Source of the DNA: Asanoa ferruginea
GTDB lineage: Bacteria > Actinomycetota > Actinomycetes > Mycobacteriales > Micromonosporaceae
Length of the DNA: 64,000 nucleotides
Assembly (NCBI RefSeq): GCF_003387075.1
Contig: NZ_QUMQ01000001.1
Location: 1,798,001 to 1,862,000, forward strand
Direction: 5' to 3'
Each line of letters opens with the position of its first letter. Within the stretch, counting starts at the first letter, position 1. Below, piece by piece: positions 27,264 to 34,405 of this stretch. A program made the position numbers and the translations under genes. The notes under the pieces are model-generated. The model made no database searches. It was not told the DNA's origin and was given only the letters and a program-made list of their open reading frames with translations.

Positions 27264-29435
27264 ATGCTAAGCGTGTCAGGGGAGGTCGTCGCGGGCCAGG
27301 TCGAGCACATCCGTCATGTGCGGCTGCCCGCCGACCGGCGTACGCCGGCAGCGGCGCGGGCGCTGGTGCGGGCCGTGCTGGCCGAGGCCGGCCTCGACGA
27401 TCTCAGCAACGAGGCACTTCTGCTGACCACGGAGCTGTCCACCAACGCGGTGGTGCACGCGGGCACCGAGCTCGACATCGAGGTCGCCGCCGACGGAGTG
27501 GGCCTGACCGTGACGGTCACGGACTTCGCGGGCGGACCCATCGAGACGGTGCTGGCCCGACCCCGCCCAGACACTTCTGACCTTTCCGAAATTTCTGAAA
27601 TTTCGGAAAGAGGGCGTGGGCTCCTCCTCGTCGATCATTTCGCGGCCCGGTGGGGAACGATCCACGAGGGCGCCCGCAAGGGTGTCTGGTTCCGGCTCGA
27701 CCGGCCGGCCGCGGCTGCGCCGCCGGCCCAGGCCGTGGTGCCCCGGCAGCTCGCCACCGGCTCCGCGCTCGGCAGCGGCGCCGTGCTCGGCAGCGGCTCG
27801 GGGCTCGGCGGCGGCTCCGCGCTCGGCAGCGGCTCCGTGTTCGGCGGCGCGCCGGCTGTGCCCGGCCCGACGCCGACCGCCACCGAGATGGCCGCCCTCA
27901 GCCAGACCGCGCCGGACCCTTACGCCGACGACCCGCTCCCCGACTTCGCCGCCGACCTGCTGGCCCGGGTGGCCGAGATGGTCGGCGCGGCCGGCGGCGT
28001 GGTCCGGCTCGACCGCGGCGACGGCAGCGGCCCGCGGTCGCTGGCCCGCTACGGCCGGCCGCCGCGCCCCGACGACGAGCTGGTCCGGGTGCCGCTGGCG
28101 GTCAACCGGCCCTACAACGGCGAGCTCGAGTTGGACGCCGCGCCGTCGGCCTACGCCCGGCCGCTCGCCGCGCTGGTGGCCGAGCGGCTCTCCCTCTACG
28201 TCGAGAACGACCGCCTGCGCCGGGCCGACCTGCGCCGGCAGAGCTGGCTGACGTTCCTCGCCGAGGCGAGCGAGTTGTTGGCGCAGTCGCTCGACGTACA
28301 CCTGACGATGGCTCTCATCCCTCAGCTCGTGGTGCCGCGGCTCGGTCAGTGGTGCGCGGTGCACACGACCGACGAGTGGGGCCGGCTCGACCTGGCCGCG
28401 GCCAGCCACGCCGACGAGTCGGTGCTGCCGCGTCTGCACGCGGTGCTCGCGGAGACCGGCCCCGATTCGATGCTGGCGCGGCTGCGCGAGGCGTCGCGGA
28501 CCGAGTCGCAGGTGATGCTCGGGCCGCCGATGGAGGGCTTCGCGGTGCCGCTGGTGGCGCGCGGGCAGCGGCTCGGCACCCTCGCCGTCGGCCGGCACCA
28601 GCGACAGCGGCACGACCCCGACGAGGTCGCGGTGATCGAAGACGTGGCCCGCCGCGCCGGCCTCGCGATCGAGAACGCGCGGATCCACGAGGAGCGCCGC
28701 AAGGTCGCCCACACGCTGCAACAGTCGCTGCTGCCGCCGGTGCTGCCGGTGGTCAAGGGCATCGGCTTCGCGGCCGAATACGTGCCGACGGGCGACGCCG
28801 CCGAGGTTGGTGGCGACTTCTACGACGTGGTGCCGCTGCCCGACGACCGCTGGCTGGTGGTCGTCGGCGACGTGTCCGGCAAGGGCGTGCCTGCGGCCGC
28901 GGTGACCGGCCTGGTCCGCGACGTGATCCGGGTGCTGGTGCACGACGGCCGGCCGCTGCCCGAGGCGCTGCAACGGCTCAACGAGACGCTGGTCGAGCGC
29001 GGCGCCGGCCGCTATTGCACGCTGGCCCTGGCCGCGGTCGGCCCGGCCGCCTCCGGTGAAGGCGACCTCGCGGTCTCCCTGCACCTGGCCGGGCACGACC
29101 GGCCGGTCGCGGTCCGCGCCGACGGACGAGCAACTTTCGTGGGTACGGGCGGCACCGCGCTCGGCCTCCTCGACGAGGTCGCGACGCCGGTGGCCGAGCT
29201 GACCCTGCGCCCCGGCGACGCGCTGGTGTTCTACACCGACGGCGTCACCGAGCGGCGGCGCGGGCGCGACCTGTTCGGCCCGGAGCGGTTGCGCGACGCC
29301 GCCGCGCCGCTGGCCGGCTATTCCGCCGACGTGGTCGCGGGCCGGCTGAAGACCACGGTGCTCGGCTTCTCCGCCGACGCGCCGCGCGACGACATCGCGA
29401 TCCTCGTGCTGCGCAACGACTTCGTGCCGGGGTAA
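27264..29435 (+). CDS. SpoIIE-type PP2C phosphatase with anti-sigma-like kinase and GAF domains
   Basis: 723 residues. N-terminal HATPase_c_2 domain (~20-145; LTTELSTNAVVHAG is the N box and GRGLLLVDHFA the G box), a Gly/Ser repeat linker (~165-200), a short segment, a GAF domain (~325-480) and a SpoIIE/PP2C domain (~490-720; GGDFYDVVPL, GDVSGKGVPAA, FYTDGVTERR). Both a switch-protein kinase and a phosphatase activity are thus combined. The natural target is a STAS antagonist such as the one at 21698. The gene is divergent from the hybrid kinase across 253 bp. An ATG at 27264 or the GTG nine bases later could be the start. Confidence 0.92.
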   Translation: MLSVSGEVVAGQVEHIRHVRLPADRRTPAAARALVRAVLAEAGLDDLSNEALLLTTELSTNAVVHAGTELDIEVAADGVGLTVTVTDFAGGPIETVLARPRPDTSDLSEISEISERGRGLLLVDHFAARWGTIHEGARKGVWFRLDRPAAAAPPAQAVVPRQLATGSALGSGAVLGSGSGLGGGSALGSGSVFGGAPAVPGPTPTATEMAALSQTAPDPYADDPLPDFAADLLARVAEMVGAAGGVVRLDRGDGSGPRSLARYGRPPRPDDELVRVPLAVNRPYNGELELDAAPSAYARPLAALVAERLSLYVENDRLRRADLRRQSWLTFLAEASELLAQSLDVHLTMALIPQLVVPRLGQWCAVHTTDEWGRLDLAAASHADESVLPRLHAVLAETGPDSMLARLREASRTESQVMLGPPMEGFAVPLVARGQRLGTLAVGRHQRQRHDPDEVAVIEDVARRAGLAIENARIHEERRKVAHTLQQSLLPPVLPVVKGIGFAAEYVPTGDAAEVGGDFYDVVPLPDDRWLVVVGDVSGKGVPAAAVTGLVRDVIRVLVHDGRPLPEALQRLNETLVERGAGRYCTLALAAVGPAASGEGDLAVSLHLAGHDRPVAVRADGRATFVGTGGTALGLLDEVATPVAELTLRPGDALVFYTDGVTERRRGRDLFGPERLRDAAAPLAGYSADVVAGRLKTTVLGFSADAPRDDIAILVLRNDFVPG
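27582..27610 (+). repeat. 29-bp perfect palindrome inside the SpoIIE gene
   Basis: CTTTCCGAAATTT at 27582-27594 is mirrored by AAATTTCGGAAAG at 27598-27610, with a CTG loop. It is markedly A/T-rich against the surroundings and encodes the acidic, repeated Ser-Glu-Ile-Ser-Glu-Ile-Ser-Glu stretch just after the N box region of the anti-sigma-like domain. It may be a small inserted element, or a binding site within the gene. Confidence 0.85.
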
Positions 29436-29438
29436 TCC

Positions 29439-29602
29439 AGGCCGTGTCCTGTCGATCGTCGTGAGCCGAGACGGAGTCCAGATGTTGTCTGGTGGTGGCC
29501 CGGGATTGCCGGGATACCGGTGTTGTATCTCGGTGATCCCGGGACGCCGCCAGGCGGCAGCTGGGCCCGGCGCAGGCCGCGATGATCGACAGGACACGGC
29601 CT
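29439..29602. mobile_element. 164-bp MITE-like element with 19-bp terminal inverted repeats
   Basis: AGGCCGTGTCCTGTCGATC at 29439-29457 is exactly mirrored at 29584-29602, and one more mismatch-then-match extends the arms inward. The inside is noncoding and holds further dyads (CCCGGGAT/ATCCCGGG). The size, perfect ends and lack of an ORF fit a nonautonomous miniature element mobilised in trans; the GGCCGTGTCC-type end resembles actinobacterial insertion sequences. I see no clear target-site duplication. It lies right between the SpoIIE stop and the methyltransferase start. Confidence 0.75.
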
Positions 29603-29604
29603 AG

Positions 29605-30123
29605 ATGGATCGGATCCGGTGGTCCGTTGATCGGGTCGATCCGGCGCCCGGTGAGCGCATTTTGGAGATCGGCTGCGGGGGCGGCACGGCGGTGGAGCTG
29701 GTCTGTGCCCGGCTCGGCAGCGCCGGATCCGTGACCGCGATCGACCGGTCGCTGACGGCGGTGAAGAAGACGCTGGCCCGCAACGCTTCGTGTGTCGCCG
29801 CCGGGCGGGCCACGGTGTTTCAGGCCGCGTTCACGTTCGAAGGGCTGGCGCGGTTGGCCGACCACTCGTTCGACAAGGTGTTCTCCAACAACGTGAACCT
29901 GTTCTGGACCAGCCCGGCCGAGGAGGAACTCGCGCTGCTGCGCCGGCTGCTGGTGCCGGGCGGCACGATGTTCGCCTGCTGGGGGCGGGGCCCGACGGCC
30001 GGGCGCTCCGACCAGATCGCCGCGCGGGCGGCGGCCCGCTTCACGAGCGCCGGCTTCCGCACCGAGGTGACCTCTTTCGAGGGAATGCAGTGCGTAGCCG
30101 CCACACCGATTCCGACACCCTGA
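29605..30123 (+). CDS. Class I SAM-dependent methyltransferase
   Basis: 172 residues. Motif I is plain (ERILEIGCGGGTAVEL, near residue 22), motif II/acidic residue TAIDRS, and a post-II region (HSFDKVFSNNVNLFW, ~90). The C-terminal part is short and the substrate is unknown. Immediately upstream is the 164-bp MITE-like element, whose right end abuts the start codon, so the original promoter or N-terminal codons may have been displaced. The ATG at 29605 is the only reasonable start left. Confidence 0.8.
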   Translation: MDRIRWSVDRVDPAPGERILEIGCGGGTAVELVCARLGSAGSVTAIDRSLTAVKKTLARNASCVAAGRATVFQAAFTFEGLARLADHSFDKVFSNNVNLFWTSPAEEELALLRRLLVPGGTMFACWGRGPTAGRSDQIAARAAARFTSAGFRTEVTSFEGMQCVAATPIPTP

Positions 30124-30149
30124 GGGCTATGTCCGTTTAGCGTGGTTCA

Positions 30150-31832
30150 ATGGCCACCCCCACCACGGCGCCCGGGTCCAACAAATACACCGCGCTCGCA
30201 GCAATGGTGTTCGCCGTCGCGATGACGTTCATCGACCAGACGATCGTGTCGATCGCCGTGCCGGACATCTCCGGCGAGCTGGGCATCTCGGCCTCGGCCA
30301 TCCAGTGGGTGATCAACGGGTACCTGCTGTCACTGTCGGCCTTCTTCGCCTTCGGCGGCCGGCTGGCCGACATCCTCGGCCACCGCCGGATGGTGCTGAT
30401 CGGCGTCACGATCTTCGCGGTCTCGTCGGCCCTGTGCGGCGCGACCCCGAAAGGCGACGGCGCCGAGGCCTGGCTGATCATCTTCCGGGTCATCCAGGGC
30501 TTCGGCGCGGCGCTGCTCTTCCCCGCCGCACTGGCCATCGTGGTGGCGGCCTTCCCGCTCCAGCAACGCGGCCGGGCGCTGGCGATCTTCTTCGGCATCA
30601 GCGGCGGCCTGACCGCGATCGGCCCGATCCTGGGCGGGTGGCTCACCCAGTACACGTGGCGGGCGATCTTCTGGGTGAACGTACCCGTGGCGATCATCGC
30701 AGTTGTCCTGACCTTGCTCGCCCGGGTGAACCCGTCGCACCGTCGCGAAAAGCTCGACTGGCGCGGTGCGTGCCTGATCGTCGCGGGCATGGCGCTGAGC
30801 GTGCTGGGCCTGCAACAGGCCAGCACGTGGGGTTGGGACAGTTGGCGCACCTGGCTGTCCATTGTCGCGGGCATCGTGATCCTGGTGATCTTCGTGCTGG
30901 TCGAGCTGCGCACCGAGGTCCCGCTGATCAAGGTCCGGATCTTCAAGGACCGCGCGTTCACCATCGACAACGCGGTCCTGTTCTTCGGCCTGATGGCCTT
31001 CGTACCCCTGTTCTTCTTCGCCAGCGTCTACTCGCAGCTCTCGCTGGGCCTGTCCGCGAACGGCGCGGGCCTCTACCTGTTGATCTTCTTCGGCGGATTC
31101 GTGGTGGCCGCGCAGATCGGCGGCCGGATGCTCGACAGCGGCGGCGCCCGAAGCCCGCTGATCCTGGGCTGTGCGATCGGCACGATCGGCTTCGCCTTGT
31201 GGGCCCGCAGCCTGACCACACTCCAGGAAGACAACCAGTGGTATTGGATCGTGCTCTCCGGCGCCGGCATCGGCTTCTTCCTCGGGCCGGCGAGCACGGA
31301 CGCGGTCAACCGCGCGATCAACGCGTCGTACGGCGAGGTCACCGGCATCACCCAGACGCTGCGCAACTACGGCTCGAGCCTGAGCCTGGCCATCCTCGGC
31401 ACGGTCCTGCTCCAGGTCGGCCGTTCGAAATTCACGGACTCGCTGACCGGTCTGGGTGTGCCGCCGGCTGATGCCTCGGCGGCCGCGAACTCGCTGATGT
31501 CGTCGACCGGCGGCGGCGCGACGGCCGCCAACGCCGTGCCACCGTCGATCCGCGAGGCGGCGTTCGCGGCGATCCAACGGGACTACGCCGAAGCGAGCCG
31601 GGTCGTTTTCTACGGGATGGCGATCGCCTTGTTCGTGGCGCTGTGTTTCGCGCTGTTCCACCCCGGCGGCAAAGTGACGGTCGAGAACTCCGAGCCGGCC
31701 GGGCCGGCCCGAAAGTCCGAGCCGACCGGCCCGGTCGAGAAGTCCGGGCCGGTCGAGAAGTCCGGGCCGGTCGAGAAGTCCGGGCCGGTCGAGAAGTCCG
31801 GGCCGGTCGATCCGCCGGTCGCGCCGGCGTAG
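30150..31832 (+). CDS. DHA2-family MFS multidrug transporter
   Basis: 560 residues with 14 predicted membrane segments, typical of the EmrB/QacA drug:H+ antiporter (DHA2) family. Readable family signatures: MTFIDQTIVSIAVPDI in helix 1, GRLADILGHRRM in the 2-3 loop, and AIFFGISGGLTAIGPILGG in helix 5. The C-terminal tail is cytoplasmic and contains four perfect copies of Val-Glu-Lys-Ser-Gly-Pro encoded by an 18-bp repeat. It should export a hydrophobic or cationic compound; the substrate is unknown. It follows the methyltransferase by 26 bases and may be co-transcribed. Confidence 0.92.
   Translation: MATPTTAPGSNKYTALAAMVFAVAMTFIDQTIVSIAVPDISGELGISASAIQWVINGYLLSLSAFFAFGGRLADILGHRRMVLIGVTIFAVSSALCGATPKGDGAEAWLIIFRVIQGFGAALLFPAALAIVVAAFPLQQRGRALAIFFGISGGLTAIGPILGGWLTQYTWRAIFWVNVPVAIIAVVLTLLARVNPSHRREKLDWRGACLIVAGMALSVLGLQQASTWGWDSWRTWLSIVAGIVILVIFVLVELRTEVPLIKVRIFKDRAFTIDNAVLFFGLMAFVPLFFFASVYSQLSLGLSANGAGLYLLIFFGGFVVAAQIGGRMLDSGGARSPLILGCAIGTIGFALWARSLTTLQEDNQWYWIVLSGAGIGFFLGPASTDAVNRAINASYGEVTGITQTLRNYGSSLSLAILGTVLLQVGRSKFTDSLTGLGVPPADASAAANSLMSSTGGGATAANAVPPSIREAAFAAIQRDYAEASRVVFYGMAIALFVALCFALFHPGGKVTVENSEPAGPARKSEPTGPVEKSGPVEKSGPVEKSGPVEKSGPVDPPVAPA
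31734..31805 (+). repeat. 18-bp tandem repeat (x4) at the transporter C-terminus
   Basis: GTCGAGAAGTCCGGGCCG is repeated exactly four times and reads in frame as Val-Glu-Lys-Ser-Gly-Pro. Degenerate copies flank it on both sides. Such a charged tail is not needed for transport; slippage would change its length in multiples of six residues. Confidence 0.95.
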
Positions 31833-32121
31833 GGGTCGGGGTTTCGCCGGCCGCGAACGAGCGGGCCCGGTCCTCCCAGCGGGTATACGGTCGGCGTAGG
31901 GCCTCTGCTGCCCGTTCGCGGGTGCCCCACGCGCGCTGCGGCCGGTTGGGGTCTTGTGCCGGCTGCCCACCCGTCAGCGCTTTCGGGATCGAGGCGGCTG
32001 GCTTGGTCCGGGTCGCGCGGGCGAGATGTGTCGCCGCAGCGTCGTCGACAGTGGAGGATGGCGTCGGCGGTGGATGGCCGGTTCCAGTTCAGGTTCGGTG
32101 ACGACGGAGGGACTGACGACG

Positions 32122-32763
32122 ATGCCGCTCGACGACCGGCCACGCCGGTGGAACATCACGCCCGGGAGTCCGCAGTGGTCGGAGCAGCCGCCGCCGGTTG
32201 AGAGCGGCCCCCCGCTATCACCCTGGCTCGAGGAGAAGCTCTTCGACCGGCGCATCGTCATCCTGCAAGGCTCGGTGACCGGCGCGGCAGCCACCCGGAC
32301 GGTGGCGGCCCTGATGACCCTCGACGTGCAGGGCGGCGACCCGGTCGAGCTCCACCTGCGCAGCCCCGACGGCGACCTCGACGCCGTCTTCGCCGTCATC
32401 GACGCCGTCGACGTCATGCACGCCCCGGTGCACGCCTTGGCCTCAGCCGAGATCGGCGGCGCCGCCGTCGGCCTGTATGCGGTCGCCCCACACCGCAAGG
32501 CCTTCCCGCACAGCCGCTTCCGGCTCCGCGAACCCCGAGCGGCCGGCGTCGCCGGCACCGCCGAAGACGTCGCACACGCCGCGGGCCAACACCTCCGCGC
32601 CCTCGACGACCTGATCGTGCGCATCGCCGAAGCCACCGGCCAACCCCGCAGCCGCGTCGAAGACGACATGTCCCGCGGCCGCCAACTCACCGCGGAAGAG
32701 GCCCGCGAATATGGCCTCGTCCACGAGATCATCGCCCCAGGCAAGAAGGGCGACCCAGCCTGA
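32122..32763 (+). CDS. Catalytically dead ClpP-family protein (ClpR-like)
   Basis: 213 residues from the ATG at 32122, with the ClpP fold easily followed (FDRRIVILQGSV, HLRSPDGDLDAVFAVIDAV, AEEAREYGLVHEII). The catalytic Ser region, usually x-S-M-G, is SAEIGG, so Ser is replaced by Glu, and the catalytic His region, usually LHQP, is LREP, so His is replaced by Arg. It cannot be a serine peptidase by the normal mechanism. Inactive ClpP paralogues (ClpR in cyanobacteria and plastids) form mixed rings with active ClpP. It is preceded by a 289-bp gap and followed by a 52-bp repeat array related to its own 3' end. Confidence 0.82.
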   Translation: MPLDDRPRRWNITPGSPQWSEQPPPVESGPPLSPWLEEKLFDRRIVILQGSVTGAAATRTVAALMTLDVQGGDPVELHLRSPDGDLDAVFAVIDAVDVMHAPVHALASAEIGGAAVGLYAVAPHRKAFPHSRFRLREPRAAGVAGTAEDVAHAAGQHLRALDDLIVRIAEATGQPRSRVEDDMSRGRQLTAEEAREYGLVHEIIAPGKKGDPA

Positions 32764-32771
32764 CCGGCCAC

Positions 32772-32960
32772 AAGGCCCACGGTCACCCACCCGCCAGGAA
32801 CGGCAACCCGGCCCGACCAGCCTCAAGGCCCGCAGCCTCCCACCAGCAGGAACGGCAACCCAGCCCGACCAGCCTCAAGGCCCGCAGCCTCCCACCAGCA
32901 GGAACGGCAACCCAGCCCGACCAGCCTCAAGGCACGCGAGCCACCCTCCCGCCAGGAATG
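32772..32960. repeat. 52-bp tandem array downstream of the ClpP-like gene (about 3.6 copies)
   Basis: Units begin at 32772, 32825, 32877 and 32929 with AAGGCCCGCAGCCTCCCACC or a near copy and contain CAGGAACGGCAACCCAGCCC. The last two full units are almost identical. The sequence resembles the 3' end of the clpP-like gene itself (GGCGACCCAGCCTGACC around 32744-32766), but here the stop codon position reads CGA. The array ends near 32960; the remaining ~85 bases to the next gene hold nothing recognisable. Confidence 0.85.
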
Positions 32961-33046
32961 GCGGCCTGACAAAGCCGGCCGCCACGGCCGTCGTCGTGTG
33001 GCGACAACCGCGGGCCGAACCAAGAGGATCGGCCGTAGGCCTTCGG

Positions 33047-34336
33047 CTAGAGGCCGCCGATGTAGCGGCCCGGCGCCATGCGCCGATGTGGGTCGAAGCG
33101 TTGCTTCACCTCCCGCAGCGTGGGTAGGGCGGCCACCGGCCCCCAGAGGTCGATCGACCGCCGTACCGATGGCGGCGCCGACGTGACCACGCACGTGCCG
33201 CCGCGGAAGAGCAGCACCCCGCGCACCGCCGTCAGGATCGCCGACACCCGCTCGACGCCCAGGCTTGCCGGGAGAGCGGCGTGGACGACGCCGGTGCCGG
33301 CGGCGCCGCGGACCGGGACCGGGCCGCCGACCGCGTCGCGAAGCGCGTAGATCGCCGCGTGCAGGTCGCTGATCGGCACCTGTAGCCGGAGCGCCACCTC
33401 GCCCGGCTCGAACGGGTAGCGGTGCCACCAGCGGGGTGGGGTCTCGACCGCTCGGGCGTCGCCGCTCAGGACGGTGACCAGTTGTTCGGCGCGGTCGAGG
33501 ACCTCGGCTCGGCCGCCCTCCAGGAGCAGGGCCACCGTGCCCGGGCCCTGGCGGCTGCGTTGGCGCGGGATCAGGATCGCCCGGTGGGCGGGCAGGTCGA
33601 CCTCGATCGCCGAGGGGGCGACGGAGGCGGCCAGCGCCTGGCGGACCAGGTCGTGCACCTCGAGCGGGGTCCAGACCGAGCGGGTCACCCAGACCCGGGC
33701 CGCGGGAGCGGCCTGGGTGCGCAGCGTCGCCGAGACCAGCAGTGCCAGCGCGCCCTGGGAACCGCACAGCACCTGGTTGAGGCCCGGCCCGTCGGCGGCG
33801 CGCATCGACCAGCCGTCGGCGTGGTGCAGCCGGCCCTCGGCATCGATGTAGCTCACCCCGGTCACCTGCTCGCACGGCGTGCCGTAGCGATGCCGCAGCG
33901 GGCCCGCCTCGTCGGCCGCCAGGATGCCGCCGATCGTGGCGCCGGCCGAGCGCGGGTCGCAGGCCAGCCGGTGGCCGCGCTGGCCCAGCGTGGCCTGCAC
34001 CGCCCGCAAAGGTGTCCCGGCGCCGACCTCGACGGTGAGTTCGCCCGCGTCGCGGTGCCAGATGCCCGCCAGCCGGCCGGTGTCGATGAGCAGGTCGAGC
34101 CGGGCCGGTGGGGAGCCCCAGTCGAGCTTGGTCGCGGCGCCACGCGGGATGACGGCCAGGTTGTGGCTCGCGGCCAGGGCCAGGACGGCCGCAGCGGCCT
34201 CGACCGTGCCGGGTGCGGCCACCCAGCGGGCGGGCACGCCGGCGACCTCGTCGGCCGGGCCGGCCTCCCGCGCGAACTGCGGGCCACAGATCGCTGCCAG
34301 ACGCCGCCCGACGTCGGAGTCGCCCGCCACAGTCAT
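33047..34336 (-). CDS. FAD-linked oxidase, GlcE-like
   Basis: 429 residues from the ATG at 34336 (the earlier ATG would add 15 residues without a clear ribosome-binding site). It has the FAD_binding_4 (VAO-type) fold: VIPRGAATKLDWG, EVGAGTPLRAVQATLGQRG, DPRSAGATIGGILAADEAG and GSQGALALLVSA. Length, low residue conservation in the C-terminal half and lack of an iron-sulfur domain resemble GlcE, a subunit of glycolate oxidase, but no glcD or glcF is adjacent. It may act alone on an alpha-hydroxy acid. It is divergent from oligopeptidase B. Confidence 0.75.
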   Translation of the reverse strand: MTVAGDSDVGRRLAAICGPQFAREAGPADEVAGVPARWVAAPGTVEAAAAVLALAASHNLAVIPRGAATKLDWGSPPARLDLLIDTGRLAGIWHRDAGELTVEVGAGTPLRAVQATLGQRGHRLACDPRSAGATIGGILAADEAGPLRHRYGTPCEQVTGVSYIDAEGRLHHADGWSMRAADGPGLNQVLCGSQGALALLVSATLRTQAAPAARVWVTRSVWTPLEVHDLVRQALAASVAPSAIEVDLPAHRAILIPRQRSRQGPGTVALLLEGGRAEVLDRAEQLVTVLSGDARAVETPPRWWHRYPFEPGEVALRLQVPISDLHAAIYALRDAVGGPVPVRGAAGTGVVHAALPASLGVERVSAILTAVRGVLLFRGGTCVVTSAPPSVRRSIDLWGPVAALPTLREVKQRFDPHRRMAPGRYIGGL

Positions 34337-34405
34337 GCCGCAATCGTACACATGTTCGAATGGCCTGCAACGACTGTCCACAGCCGGCCGGGTAGCGTGA
34401 CTTCC

